Shown: piece after piece, positions 1 through 7,990 of the stretch
How the letters are laid out: each line of letters starts with the position of its first letter
Position numbering within the stretch: position 1 is the first letter of the stretch
Assembly: GCA_007695175.1 (NCBI GenBank)
Contig: REEH01000154.1
Span: 1-33,788, forward strand
Length of the DNA stretch: 33,788 bases
From: Spirochaetaceae bacterium
Lineage (GTDB): Bacteria; Spirochaetota; Spirochaetia; DSM-27196; Alkalispirochaetaceae
Direction of reading: 5' to 3'
Made by a program: the position numbers and the translations under genes
The notes under the pieces: model-generated
Told to the model about the DNA's origin: nothing
The model's input: the letters and a program-made list of their open reading frames with translations, nothing else
Database searches by the model: none

Positions 1-2
1 GG

Positions 3-182
3 GTGGCCATCGCCACGCGAGAACGCCTGACCGTTATGAATCAGAGCGATCTCCAGACGCCGATCCTGCAGCTGCCCATGCGCGCCATTGCGCTGGGGCG
101 ACCGCAGAATATCTTTCTCGATCCCTCCGGCTGGCTCTACGTGGCGGCGGAAGAGGGGTTGACGGCAATCAAGCTCAAGTAG
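3..182 (+). CDS. C-terminal fragment of a beta-propeller-like (NHL-type) protein, 5' end outside window
   Basis: An open frame enters from the left edge and ends at a TAG at 180-182, giving 59 residues. The visible tail contains an NHL/propeller-style blade signature: a Gly-Arg-Pro-Gln-Asn stretch, then FLDPSGWLYVAAEEGLTAI, i.e. 'the location, strand, turn, strand' of a last blade. Such proteins are usually periplasmic or surface-exposed and act in binding or assembly. The frame is followed 42 nt later by a strong rho-independent terminator, which supports this as the true end of a transcription unit. Nothing upstream is visible, so length, signal peptide and partner genes are unknown. The family assignment is weak because only one blade is seen. 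Confidence 0.55.
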   Translation: MAIATRERLTVMNQSDLQTPILQLPMRAIALGRPQNIFLDPSGWLYVAAEEGLTAIKLK

Positions 183-223
183 CTGAATGGCGCGCTCTCT
201 GAAAGCGCGAACGGAAACAAATG

Positions 224-258
224 GCCCTCCCCGGAAAACCGGAGAGGGCTGTTTTTTT
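224..258 (+). terminator. Rho-independent terminator of the leftmost gene
   Basis: An 11-position stem (224-234 with 239-249, one C/A mismatch) closes on an AAAA loop and is followed by TG and seven T residues (252-258). It sits 42 nt after the stop codon of the propeller-like gene on the same strand. It also lies inside the reading frame that runs into the PIN remnant, so it marks the left boundary of that broken gene. Confidence 0.85.
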
Positions 259-591
259 GTGCGCCCGGCGGAGCAGGTCTCCCGGTGGATCACCGATCAC
301 CGGCCGCTGGCAACGTCGGCGATCTGCTGGTACGAGTTCCTGACGGGGCCCGTTGAGGAGGAGGCGATCGCACTGGTGACGGCGCTGCTTGCCGGACGGA
401 TCCTACCGTTTACGGAGGCGAACAGCCGCGAAGCTGCACGTCTGTACAATGCTACCGGACGCGGGCGCGCGATGCGTATTGACGCAATGGTCGCGGCTGC
501 CGCAATCGCCACGCAGGCCGAGCTCGCCACCGAGAACACCGACGACTTCGCCCCCTTCGTTCCGCTCGGATTACGCCTGGTGCATGGGTGA
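259..591 (+). pseudogene. 5'-truncated PIN-domain (VapC-type) toxin remnant
   Basis: From about 262 the frame reads like the middle and end of a VapC-type PIN ribonuclease: the second acidic site in CWYEFLTG, the third in RIDAMVAAAA and the last in ENTDDFAPF are all present. The N-terminal strand with the first catalytic Asp (usually within the first ten residues, in a LDTN-like motif) is missing. Upstream the same frame runs through the terminator of the previous gene, so no normal start region exists; a GTG at 259 is the only nearby candidate. No antitoxin gene lies upstream or downstream. PIN toxins cleave RNA using four acidic residues, so this copy is probably inactive. The alternative, a genuinely shortened protein, is less likely given the terminator junction. 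Its stop lies 5 bp from the convergent outer-membrane gene. Confidence 0.7.
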
Positions 592-596
592 TGGGA

Positions 597-1652
597 TCAG
601 AACTGTAGTCTCATCCCGACGATCGCTCCGGGTGCTCGCGTGGAGAGAGCGTAGTTGCCGTGCAGAAAGAGGTTCACGATGGCCAGTTTGATATCAAAGC
701 CGGTGTTGAGTACCACGTTGAAGTTGCGGAACTGCTGGTCCGTGAAGGGCTGGATCGCGGGTGTAACGGAGGTGCCCTGACCCCGCACGGGATCGTCTCC
801 CTCGATTATCTCGCCGGTAAAGCCCTTCACCCCCATCTCAAAGTCCGTCACCTGGAAGTAGGCGCTCATGCCCACAAAGGGGTAGAGGACCCGTATCACC
901 TGCTGCGAGGCGCGGACGTCAAATCCAAAGGAGTGGGTTATCGATTTGAGAACGATTTCCCCGTCGATGGCGAGACTCTGGCCGCCGCCGATGTCCAGGG
1001 GGTCAGTGGTGCCTACAGGAAACCCGAAGTCGATCCCGCTGTAGACGTAACCGACGCCGACGGATATGGCGGGAACGCCGCGCTCCGGCTTGACCACCAC
1101 ACGGCGCAATCGCGTCCCCACGGTGGTTATGCTCGCCCGGATATCCTGCAGATCCTCGTCGTCCGTGGCGGAACGGATAGCGGAATCGGTGGTTGCCTGC
1201 CGCATCATCGCCACCTGGAAGGAAAGCTCCATATCGTACCACAAACCTACTCCGAAGCCGGCGCGCAGACTCGGCAGGGGCAGGTAGTTATCGGTGATGT
1301 CCCGCGTGTCCTTATCGTTGAGGTTGATCTCGTCAAAGAGGTTGTTGAAGAGGGAGTAGTTCTGATAGCGATCGGAGAACTCGGGCTTGGTGAACTTCAG
1401 GATTCCGCTCTGGTCCAGCGTCCCTCCGGCGGAGAGCGAGAAGTACATCCGGGGAAACTCGCCCAGATACGCGCTGCCCAGCTCGTGGTTCATGACCGAG
1501 ACGGTCTGCAGGTTGGGTACCAGCTCCTTGCCCAGCTCCTGAAACATGTATTCCAGATCCGCCGACAACTGGTCGATTGCACTCTGGGCAAAGAGGACCG
1601 CCGGACCGGCCACAAGCACGAGCACCATGATTACTATAACTTTCCTACGCAT
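597..1652 (-). CDS. Putative outer-membrane beta-barrel protein
   Basis: The 351-residue product starts with a classic signal peptide (MRRKVIVIMVLVLVAGPAVL, then FAQ as cleavage site) and ends in LQF, the C-terminal aromatic typical of outer-membrane barrels. Alternating hydrophobic strands with Gly-rich turns fill the rest (for example RAGFGVGLWYDMELSFQVAM). I chose the ATG at 1652 because GAGGGAG lies 4 nt upstream of it; an in-frame GTG at 1664 is possible but overlaps that ribosome binding site. I do not recognise a specific family. It resembles the uncharacterised barrel proteins common in spirochaetes and probably serves as a porin or structural outer-membrane protein. It is monocistronic, convergent with the PIN remnant and divergent from the lipoprotein gene at 1766. 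Confidence 0.7.
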   Translation of the reverse strand: MRRKVIVIMVLVLVAGPAVLFAQSAIDQLSADLEYMFQELGKELVPNLQTVSVMNHELGSAYLGEFPRMYFSLSAGGTLDQSGILKFTKPEFSDRYQNYSLFNNLFDEINLNDKDTRDITDNYLPLPSLRAGFGVGLWYDMELSFQVAMMRQATTDSAIRSATDDEDLQDIRASITTVGTRLRRVVVKPERGVPAISVGVGYVYSGIDFGFPVGTTDPLDIGGGQSLAIDGEIVLKSITHSFGFDVRASQQVIRVLYPFVGMSAYFQVTDFEMGVKGFTGEIIEGDDPVRGQGTSVTPAIQPFTDQQFRNFNVVLNTGFDIKLAIVNLFLHGNYALSTRAPGAIVGMRLQF

Positions 1653-1718
1653 CGTCTCCCTCACAAGGCAGTATATGATACAGTCTAATTCCTTGGCCCA
1701 AGAAGTTCCAGTGGCTAT

Positions 1719-1747
1719 TTGCGCTGTTCCGTCGGGAACGTTAGAAT
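1719..1747 (+). promoter_or_regulatory. Sigma-70-type promoter with a palindrome in the spacer, for the DUF1566 lipoprotein
   Basis: A -35 TTGCGC (1719-1724), a 17-nt spacer and a -10 TAGAAT (1742-1747) precede the lipoprotein start at 1766. The spacer contains an inverted repeat GTTCC-GTCG-GGAAC (1726-1739), placed where a repressor would block RNA polymerase. Both elements are read by eye; no start site is known. Confidence 0.5.
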
Positions 1748-1765
1748 ATCGGTAGCGAGGATAGG

Positions 1766-2233
1766 ATGATAAAACCGTTGTTCGTCATGATAATAGTTTC
1801 GGTTGCTCTTTCCGGCGGATGCGCCATGCTGCCCACGCGGCAGGGGGAGCCCTCCGCTCCGGCGTACCAGGTGGGCGACCGGGGTCCCTCCGGTGGGACG
1901 GTGATCCACGACAAGGGCGTCCTGAGCGACCAGTGGCGGTACATAGAAGCGGCTCCGCTGGATCTCGATTACTCAATGAACTGGTTCTTCGCCCGGGAGG
2001 AAGCGCTCCAGTGGGAACACGGCGGCTACGAGGACTGGCGCCTGCCCACGCTGGAGGAGCTGCGGGGGATGTACGAGCTCCGGGAGACCATCGGTGCCTT
2101 TTCCCGCCACGGCTACTGGAGCGCCTCCGAGGACGGTGTAACCCGAGCGTGGGAGATCCGCTTTGACGCAGGGCAGGAGACGAGCGCGTACAAGTACACC
2201 TATTCCAGGGTACGGGCGGTCCGGGCGTTCTGA
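1766..2233 (+). CDS. DUF1566-domain lipoprotein
   Basis: The 155-residue product has a lipoprotein signal peptide ending in LSGGC (Cys19); the Ser at -3 is a loose lipobox of the sort spirochaetes accept. The mature part matches the DUF1566 (Lcl-like C-type-lectin) pattern: VGDRGPSGGTVIHDKG, then WRYIEAAPLD, EDWRLPTLEEL, a GYWSASE segment, and VRAVRAF at the very end. This fold occurs in surface proteins with binding or adhesion roles; no catalytic activity is known. GAGG lies 5 nt before ATG 1766, and a good promoter sits at 1719-1747. The gene is monocistronic, ending 1 bp before the convergent stop of the DUF1667 gene. Its ligand cannot be inferred. Confidence 0.8.
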   Translation: MIKPLFVMIIVSVALSGGCAMLPTRQGEPSAPAYQVGDRGPSGGTVIHDKGVLSDQWRYIEAAPLDLDYSMNWFFAREEALQWEHGGYEDWRLPTLEELRGMYELRETIGAFSRHGYWSASEDGVTRAWEIRFDAGQETSAYKYTYSRVRAVRAF

Positions 2234-2234
2234 A

Positions 2235-2621
2235 CTACCCTTCCTCGAGGCTCATGGTGGCGATCACGTCCACGCCGGTGCCGCGAAAGTCCCGTACCAG
2301 AATGTCGCCCCGCGTGACCGGCAGGGGTACCCTCGTGCGGTAGAGCTCCTGCAGGAGCTCATCGATCAGTTCTCTGGGAATCGCTTCCACTGTCCGCACC
2401 GGTACGCGGGGAAAGCGCTCCGATCCGGTAGGGCACGTACAGGTGACCATCCGTTTCGGGGCGAGGTATTCCTCCCGGCCGTACTCTTTGCCCCGGGCGC
2501 ACTTGTTTCCTGTGACGGAGATTTCCTCCTCCTTCTCCTGCCGGACCGTGAGATGGCACCCCAGAGGACAGGCTATGCAGATCATTTCCCGCGCGGCCGT
2601 AGAATTGCTCTGACTCTTCAT
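2235..2621 (-). CDS. DUF1667 cysteine-rich protein, partner of the GlpA-like dehydrogenase
   Basis: The 128-residue product carries the DUF1667 cysteine pattern: C15, C18 and C22 in ICIACPLGCHLTV, C41 in GNKCARGKEYG, and a C61-x-C63 pair in VTCTCPTG. The clustered cysteines suggest metal or iron-sulfur binding. DUF1667 genes regularly follow an FAD oxidoreductase and a GlpA-type dehydrogenase, and here the three genes are coupled: this ATG overlaps the preceding stop as ATGA, with GGAGG 10 nt upstream. It probably acts as a small electron-transfer subunit of the complex in the cytoplasm or at the inner membrane. That role is inferred from context; the biochemistry of DUF1667 is poorly known. 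It is the last gene of the operon. Confidence 0.85.
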   Translation of the reverse strand: MKSQSNSTAAREMICIACPLGCHLTVRQEKEEEISVTGNKCARGKEYGREEYLAPKRMVTCTCPTGSERFPRVPVRTVEAIPRELIDELLQELYRTRVPLPVTRGDILVRDFRGTGVDVIATMSLEEG

Positions 2622-3874
2622 TGCACGCTTACCTCCAGGACGGAATCCTCCGAGACCTTCCAGCTCTCCACGTCTTTTGGCTGAAGCTTCAGGCTCACCA
2701 TTTCCGAGGGTTGAAGGTGACTCACTTTCTTCTCCTTCACCACCTGGTTGTCCAGCTTGATGACGAGCCGGGCGTTGTTCTTCACGATGAGCGTGCGCAG
2801 GTAGAGCTTGTCCGGCCGTTCCGGGTTGAACCGGCCGGGGCTGACGTACCGGACATTCGCACCAGCCCGGATGGGTATCTGCAGGGAGGGGCGCTCATTG
2901 TCGAGCCATGCCGCGACGTATGCTCCGGTACGACGCGCTTCCTCCGCCACGTAGTCCGCCAGGTCGTGCACGTGCAGCACGTTGCCGCAGGAGAAGACGC
3001 CCGGCACGGAGGTCATCATGGTGGAATCCACTACCGCTCCGTTTGTCTGGGGGTTCAATTGCACCCCGGCGTTCTCGGAGAGTTCATTTTCCGGTACGAG
3101 CCCCACCGAGAGGAGCAATGTATCGCAGGGAACATGGAAGGTCTTCTCCTCGTTGGGAATTCCGTTTTCCAGCGGTGTGATCGCCACGCGTTCCACGCGG
3201 TCTCTGCCCTCGATGCGGGAGACCACGTGAGAGAGGTAGAGGGGGATCTCGAAATCGTTGAGGCACTGCACGATGTTCCGCGTAAGGCCCGAGGGGTAGG
3301 GCTGAATTTCCACCACCGCGTGCACGCGGGCTCCCACCCAGGTCATGCGTCGGGCCATGATCAGGCCTATGTCCCCGGAGCCCACGATGACCACGTTCCT
3401 GCCGGGGATGAATCCCTCCACGTTGACCAGGCGCTGTGCCAGTCCCGCCGTGAAGACTCCGGCGGGACGCGTCCCGGGGGTGCCGATATTGCCGCGGTTC
3501 CGTTCCCGGCAGCCCATGGCGAGGATGACGGCCCGGACGTTCAGCTTCACGATGCCCCGTTCCCGGGAGTAGCAGTACACTTCCTTGCCCGTTTCCGTAT
3601 CCTCCATGCTGTCCACGGTGGTGTCCAGGAAGAGAGCGGTATCCGTTTCCTTTACCTGCCGGATCTGCTCCTCCGCGAACTCCGGGCCGGTGAGCTCCTG
3701 CTTGAACTCCTGCAGACCAAAGCCGTTGTGGATGCACTGCAGCAGAATGCCTCCGAGATAGCTTACCCGCTCCACGATCGCGCAGGAAAGGTTGTGGCGA
3801 CACACTTCCACCGCCGCGGCCATACCGGCCGCACCGCCGCCGATGACGGCCACGTCAAATGACTGCTCATGCAT
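2618..3874 (-). CDS. FAD/NAD(P)-binding oxidoreductase, second subunit of the GlpA-like operon
   Basis: The N-terminus has a Rossmann FAD motif (VAVIGGGAAGMAAA) and a second dinucleotide site appears mid-protein (NVVIVGSGDIGLIMARRM), followed by the typical GVFSCGNVLHVHDLADYV segment that closes the FAD site. About 80 C-terminal residues (after roughly 335) form an extra small domain. This is the architecture of the NAD(P)/FAD oxidoreductases found beside GlpA-like dehydrogenases. It likely moves electrons from the dehydrogenase to NAD or another carrier. I start it at ATG 3874, 9 nt after GGGAGG; an in-frame TTG at 3883 abuts that site and is unlikely. It overlaps the upstream gene by 8 nt and the downstream gene by 4 nt, so the three are translationally coupled. 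Confidence 0.85.
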   Translation of the reverse strand: MHEQSFDVAVIGGGAAGMAAAVEVCRHNLSCAIVERVSYLGGILLQCIHNGFGLQEFKQELTGPEFAEEQIRQVKETDTALFLDTTVDSMEDTETGKEVYCYSRERGIVKLNVRAVILAMGCRERNRGNIGTPGTRPAGVFTAGLAQRLVNVEGFIPGRNVVIVGSGDIGLIMARRMTWVGARVHAVVEIQPYPSGLTRNIVQCLNDFEIPLYLSHVVSRIEGRDRVERVAITPLENGIPNEEKTFHVPCDTLLLSVGLVPENELSENAGVQLNPQTNGAVVDSTMMTSVPGVFSCGNVLHVHDLADYVAEEARRTGAYVAAWLDNERPSLQIPIRAGANVRYVSPGRFNPERPDKLYLRTLIVKNNARLVIKLDNQVVKEKKVSHLQPSEMVSLKLQPKDVESWKVSEDSVLEVSVQ

Positions 3875-5336
3875 GGTGGGCAACCTCCCGGGGGTTTTCC
3901 TCGAGACTTCCCGTGAGAATCTCGCTACCGGGCCCGCGCTTGGTGATCCGGTCGTACCGGAGCCCCGTTTCGCGCATGATCAGCTTGATGATCTTGTAGG
4001 AGCAGAACCCGCCCTGGCAACGGCCCATCTGCGCCCGGGTGAAGTACTTGATCCCGTCCAGTGTGGTGTGCCCCCGCCGGATCGCTTCCACGATCTCCGC
4101 CTCGGAGATTTTCTCACAGCGGCACACCAGGTTTCCGTAGGCGGGGTTGGACGCCAGCAGTTCTTCCGCTTCAAAGGGAGTGTAGTCCCTGATACGGGGC
4201 ATTTTGGTCACGTACGGATCGTAGTCCGCTTTTTCCGTGAGGCGGCACCCGGCCTTCTTGAGCAGGTCCTTCACGTACTCTCCGATCGCCGGAGAGGCGG
4301 TCAGCCCGGGAGACTGGATACCGGCCACCTGGATCAGGTTGGGAGCCTTTCCGGATATATCGATGTAGAAGTCCGGGTCCTCCAGAGCGGGACGCAGTCC
4401 GGAGAAGGCGGCAATTATGTCCGTCCGGGAGACTCCGGGAACCATCTTGCGCGCCTGGTCAAGAATCTGGGAGAGCTGATCCTCGTTGGTGGAGAGGTCC
4501 TCCTTGTCCTCGATATCGACCGCCGTGGGCCCGATGAGAACGGTGCCCTCCGCGGTGGGGATCACCAGCATTCCCTTGGACACCCGGGTGGGGACAGGGA
4601 AGAGCACCCGTTGCGGGCAGACCTTTGTCTTCCTGTCCAGGAGGTAGTACTCGCCTTTGCGGGGATGAACCGTGAAATCCTCTCCCCCGAAAATGCGGGA
4701 AACGGTGTCGGCCTGGAGCCCCGCCGCGTTTACGACCCACCTCGCTTCCACCACCCGTCCGTCCACGGCGTGGATGCGGTGCTTGTCTCCGGTCCATTCC
4801 GCCGAGGTAACGTTGAAACCGGTCATCAGTTTCACACCGTTCTTCCGGGCCGACTCGACAAGGGAAAAGACAAAACGGTACGGCTCTATCACGCCGCCCC
4901 CCGGCGCGTGGAGTCCACCCACGCAGTCGGAATCAAGCTTGGGTTCAAGCTCGAACATGCGTTCCCGGGAGCACATTTCAATTCCGATCGCCCCGTTCTC
5001 CACGCCCTGCGTATAGAGATGGGAGATGTACTTCATCTCCTCCTCGTTCATGGCCACCACCAGGATACCGCAGCGGGAAAAGGGGAAGTCCAGTTCCCTC
5101 TGGAGGCGGTCGAACATGAGGTTTCCCTGGATCTCCAGGCGCGTCTTGAGGTACCTGGGGCTGTGGTGGAATCCGCCGTGGATGATCCCGGAATTGGCCT
5201 TGGAAACACCAAAGGAAACGTCCACTTCCTTCTCCAGCAGCGTCACGTCGGTCTCGTAGGCCGAGAGCTGTCGCGCGATGCACGCGCCGCTCACGCCGGC
5301 GCCGATGATCGCGATATCGGTTGTGAGTGGTTCCAT
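3867..5336 (-). CDS. glpA: GlpA-like FAD-dependent glycerol-3-phosphate dehydrogenase with C-terminal [2Fe-2S] domain
   Basis: The 489-residue-class product begins with an FAD-binding DAO fold (IAIIGAGVSGACIARQL), then GIIHGGFHHSP and the substrate-domain pattern ending in GIQSPGLTASPAIGEYV. A BFD-like [2Fe-2S] domain follows, with cysteines near 404, 406, 439 and 444 (VCRCEKIS and GRCQGGFC). This is the layout of anaerobic GlpA-type dehydrogenases of Clostridia, Thermotogae and spirochaetes, oxidising sn-glycerol 3-phosphate to dihydroxyacetone phosphate. The start at 5336 is supported by GGAGGG 4 nt upstream; an ATG 42 nt further upstream has no such site. It leads the operon with the FAD/NAD oxidoreductase and DUF1667. 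No glycerol kinase or facilitator is in the window, so a related 2-hydroxy-acid substrate cannot be excluded. Confidence 0.82.
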   Translation of the reverse strand: MEPLTTDIAIIGAGVSGACIARQLSAYETDVTLLEKEVDVSFGVSKANSGIIHGGFHHSPRYLKTRLEIQGNLMFDRLQRELDFPFSRCGILVVAMNEEEMKYISHLYTQGVENGAIGIEMCSRERMFELEPKLDSDCVGGLHAPGGGVIEPYRFVFSLVESARKNGVKLMTGFNVTSAEWTGDKHRIHAVDGRVVEARWVVNAAGLQADTVSRIFGGEDFTVHPRKGEYYLLDRKTKVCPQRVLFPVPTRVSKGMLVIPTAEGTVLIGPTAVDIEDKEDLSTNEDQLSQILDQARKMVPGVSRTDIIAAFSGLRPALEDPDFYIDISGKAPNLIQVAGIQSPGLTASPAIGEYVKDLLKKAGCRLTEKADYDPYVTKMPRIRDYTPFEAEELLASNPAYGNLVCRCEKISEAEIVEAIRRGHTTLDGIKYFTRAQMGRCQGGFCSYKIIKLIMRETGLRYDRITKRGPGSEILTGSLEENPREVAHHA

Positions 5337-5394
5337 CGCACCCTCCATAGCGGACGTTTGTCCAAACGAGAATAACACTATTTCAGTTCGGCTC

Positions 5395-5424
5395 AGTTTA
5401 TCACCGAAATGAAGGCGTTGCCAA
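5395..5424 (-). promoter_or_regulatory. Possible promoter of the GlpA-like operon
   Basis: Reading the minus strand, TTGGCA (5419-5424), an 18-nt spacer and TAAACT (5395-5400) precede the operon by about 60 nt. The rest of the 143-bp gap to the aldehyde dehydrogenase (5337-5479) shows no clear terminator or riboswitch. The boxes are weak matches. Confidence 0.35.
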
Positions 5425-5479
5425 GGGATTTTTCTCCTCTTTTACACCGGAATGGTGCGGCCCGTTGGGGCAGGGTTTG

Positions 5480-6883
5480 CTACCCCAGTATCCGCCGGAT
5501 AAGCGATAAGGCGGGTGTTTTTCCGGGATAGGCGATCGGGACTTCCAGCCGGCCTGTCTGGAAAAGGATCCCCTTCCAGTGCGTGAAGGCGTCAAAACTC
5601 GCGCGGCCATGGTACGATCCCGTCCCGCTCGGTCCGACACCGCCGAAGGGGAGATGCACCGAAGCGACCTGCAGCACCACCGTATTGATCCCGCCCCCAC
5701 CGCAGGGCACCTCCGCGAGAAAGCGTTTCCGGTTTGTCCGCGATTCCGAGAAAAGGTACGCCGCCAGGGGCTTGGGCTTCTCCAGCACCGCCTCAAAGGC
5801 CTGGTCCAGCGTCTCCACGGGAATGACCGGCAGGATGGGGCCGAATATCTCGTCCTCCATCAGGCGATCCTCCGGCCGGGCGGGGTAGAGGATCGTCGGG
5901 GCGATGCGGCATGAGGTGCGGTCTCTCTCACCGCCGAGGAGGCGTCCTGCCGCCTCGTCACCGGCATCCGCGTCGAGAAGCGTCGTGAGACGTTCAAAAT
6001 GACGTTCGTTTACGATCCGTGAATAGCGGGTACTCTCCAGCGGAGCGGGACCATAAAACTCCCGCAGCGCCTCCCGCAGAAGCTGCACCAGCCGGTCCGC
6101 GCGCCTGGGGTCCTCCACCAGCAGGTAATCCGGGGCGACACAGGTCTGGCCCGCGTTGAGATACTTGCCCCAGGCGATCTTGCGCGCCGCGTACTCCAGG
6201 TTGGCCGTGCCGTCCACGATCACCGGGCTCTTGCCGCCCAGTTCCAGCGTGATCGGCGTGAGGTGTCGCGCAGCCTTCTCCATCACGATGCGGCCCACCG
6301 GGACGGACCCGGTAAAGAAGATCTTGTCCCAGCGCTCCTCCAGCAGGAGGGAAGCGATACCGGAATCGCCCTGTACCACGGCGAGGGCATGCTTCTCAAA
6401 GGCTTCCTCCAGCATCGCCTGGATCGCCAGAGCCGTGGCCGGAGCCATCTCCGAGGGTTTGACCACTACCGTGTTGCCCCCGGCAAGCGCTCCCACGAGA
6501 GGACTCAGGAGAAGCTGGACGGGGTAGTTCCAGGGAGCGATGATCAGGGTCACGCCGTAGGGGTCGGGGTACATCCTGCTCCAGCCGGGGAGGTTGTGCA
6601 GGTCCGTCCGGACGCGACGGGGCCGCATCCACCGGCGCAGGTGGCGCCGGGCATGACGGATTTCCTTGTAGACCAGGCCGATCTCGGTGGTATAGGTCTC
6701 AAAGGCATTCTTGCCCAGATCCTGACGTACCGCCTCGGTGAGGGCATCCTCGTGGGCGCGCATGGCCCTGTCCAGCCGGTCCAGGGCGTCCCGGCGTGAC
6801 TCCAGCGGGCGGGTAGCGCCTCCGCGGAAGTACCGGCGCTGGCTTTCCAGAAGGACTCTGATCTCACTCTCCCTCGTGTTCAT
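5480..6883 (-). CDS. NAD(P)-dependent aldehyde dehydrogenase (class 3-like)
   Basis: The 467-residue product is a full-length class-3 type aldehyde dehydrogenase, oxidising aldehydes to carboxylates. Key features are the APWNYPVQL oxyanion Asn (about 119), [16 protein letters not shown], the general base Glu214 in LELGGKSP, the nucleophile Cys248 in GQTCVAPDY, and IFGPILPV near the C-terminus. The chosen start ([10 protein letters not shown]) matches the family N-terminus; the frame stays open for 124 codons further upstream but those overlap the divergent gene and look non-coding. No Shine-Dalgarno is visible. Instead an extended -10 (TGG-TATATT) ends 8 nt before the ATG, so the mRNA may be leaderless. 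It is divergent from an alcohol dehydrogenase, so the pair may handle an alcohol-aldehyde-acid route. Confidence 0.9.
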   Translation of the reverse strand: MNTRESEIRVLLESQRRYFRGGATRPLESRRDALDRLDRAMRAHEDALTEAVRQDLGKNAFETYTTEIGLVYKEIRHARRHLRRWMRPRRVRTDLHNLPGWSRMYPDPYGVTLIIAPWNYPVQLLLSPLVGALAGGNTVVVKPSEMAPATALAIQAMLEEAFEKHALAVVQGDSGIASLLLEERWDKIFFTGSVPVGRIVMEKAARHLTPITLELGGKSPVIVDGTANLEYAARKIAWGKYLNAGQTCVAPDYLLVEDPRRADRLVQLLREALREFYGPAPLESTRYSRIVNERHFERLTTLLDADAGDEAAGRLLGGERDRTSCRIAPTILYPARPEDRLMEDEIFGPILPVIPVETLDQAFEAVLEKPKPLAAYLFSESRTNRKRFLAEVPCGGGGINTVVLQVASVHLPFGGVGPSGTGSYHGRASFDAFTHWKGILFQTGRLEVPIAYPGKTPALSLIRRILG

Positions 6884-6891
6884 AGCCGGAT

Positions 6892-6900
6892 AATATACCA
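6892..6900 (-). promoter_or_regulatory. Extended -10 promoter of the aldehyde dehydrogenase
   Basis: On the minus strand, TGG followed directly by TATATT (6892-6897) lies 8 nt before ATG 6883. No -35 is convincing, as is usual for extended -10 promoters. The position predicts transcription starting at or within 1-2 nt of the start codon. Confidence 0.45.
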
Positions 6901-6902
6901 CT

Positions 6903-6930
6903 TTGCGCCGGCCCGGGGAGCGGGTACAAT
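6903..6930 (+). promoter_or_regulatory. Promoter of the zinc alcohol dehydrogenase
   Basis: TTGCGC (6903-6908), a 16-nt spacer and TACAAT (6925-6930) precede ATG 6938, with only 7 nt between the -10 box and the start codon. The -10 box overlaps the alternative ATG at 6929, which therefore cannot be the start if this promoter is used. Confidence 0.5.
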
Positions 6931-6937
6931 GGGGATC

Positions 6938-7990
6938 ATGAAAGCTGTTCACTTTTCCGCCTTCGGCGGGCCGATGGGGATTCTGGATGTACCGGACCCG
7001 GCACCCCCGCCACAGGGCGTCGTACTGGCGGTGGAGGCCACAGGACTGTGCCGCAGCGACTGGCACGGGTGGATGGGCCATGATCCGGATATAACGCTCC
7101 CCCATGTTCCGGGACACGAGCTTGCCGGAACGATCGTGGCCCGGGGGGCCGGGGTGCGTCGGTGGAAGGAGGGTGAACGGGTGACGCTCCCTTTTGTATG
7201 CGGGTGCGGCACGTGCCCGCAGTGCAACGCGGGGCATCAGCAGGTGTGCGATCACCAGTTTCAGCCCGGTTTCACCGGGTGGGGATCCTTTGCGGAATAC
7301 GTGGCGATAGACTACGCCGACGGTAATCTGGTGGCGCTCTCCCCGGAGGTGAGTTCAGTCACCGCCGCCGCGCTGGGATGCCGCTTTGTCACGGCCTACC
7401 GTGCCCTGATCGATCAGGGGCGGCTCACGGCGGGGGAATGGGTTGCGGTACACGGGTGCGGCGGGGTGGGGCTCTCGGCGGTGATGATTGCCGCTGCGGC
7501 GGGTGCCCGGGTGATCGCCGTGGACGTCAACGCCCGGGCCCTGGAGCTGGCCCGGGAGTTTGGCGCGGTGGCCCTGGTGCATGCGGAGGCGTCGGCGGCC
7601 GGGGCGTCGGCGGCTGAGGCGGTGCGGGAGCTCTCCGGCGGGGGCGTCGATCTTTCCCTGGATGCTCTGGGTCACCCGGAAACGTGTGTACAGTCGGTAC
7701 TCTCCCTGAGAAAACGGGGGCGCCACGTACAGGTGGGGCTGCTCCTGGCGGATCAGAGCCGTCCCGCAATTCCCATGGATCGCGTCGTCGCCTGGGAACT
7801 GGAGATCCTGGGAAGCCACGGTATTCAGGCGCACCGCTACCCCGCGCTCCTGGCCATGATGGAATCGGGCGCGGTGGACCCCTCCCGGCTGGTGAGCCGA
7901 ACGATCTCCCTGGAGGAGGCGCCGGCGGCGCTTGCCTCCATGGACCGTTTTGAACAGGAGGGGATTACTGTAATCGACCGATTCAGTTGA
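6938..7990 (+). CDS. Zinc-dependent alcohol dehydrogenase (MDR family)
   Basis: The 350-residue product is a full-length medium-chain zinc dehydrogenase. Catalytic zinc ligands are Cys38 ([11 protein letters not shown]), His60 with Glu61 (VPGHELAG) and probably Cys148. The structural zinc loop has Cys90, 93, 96 and 104 ([17 protein letters not shown]). The Rossmann motif GCGGVGLS (173-180) followed by Asp196 (VDVNAR) suggests NAD over NADP. The start MKAVHF at 6938 matches the family; an in-frame ATG at 6929 overlaps the -10 box. Alanine-rich residues 218-228 ([11 protein letters not shown]) are a small low-complexity insertion. It is divergent from an aldehyde dehydrogenase, a sensible partner. 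Its last 8 bases overlap the convergent lipoprotein gene. Confidence 0.9.
   Translation: MKAVHFSAFGGPMGILDVPDPAPPPQGVVLAVEATGLCRSDWHGWMGHDPDITLPHVPGHELAGTIVARGAGVRRWKEGERVTLPFVCGCGTCPQCNAGHQQVCDHQFQPGFTGWGSFAEYVAIDYADGNLVALSPEVSSVTAAALGCRFVTAYRALIDQGRLTAGEWVAVHGCGGVGLSAVMIAAAAGARVIAVDVNARALELAREFGAVALVHAEASAAGASAAEAVRELSGGGVDLSLDALGHPETCVQSVLSLRKRGRHVQVGLLLADQSRPAIPMDRVVAWELEILGSHGIQAHRYPALLAMMESGAVDPSRLVSRTISLEEAPAALASMDRFEQEGITVIDRFS

Noticed and set aside
660-1688. Long plus-strand open frame opposite the outer-membrane gene
   Set aside because: It is antisense to a gene with a signal peptide and barrel pattern; its composition (His/Gly/Val-rich) is the usual GC-rich shadow.
2621-5375. 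Two long plus-strand open frames opposite the GlpA-like operon
   Set aside because: Both are exact antisense to clear oxidoreductase domains and show no family motifs.
6884-7255. N-terminal extension of the aldehyde dehydrogenase
   Set aside because: It is antisense to the alcohol dehydrogenase, and the family N-terminus begins at 6883.
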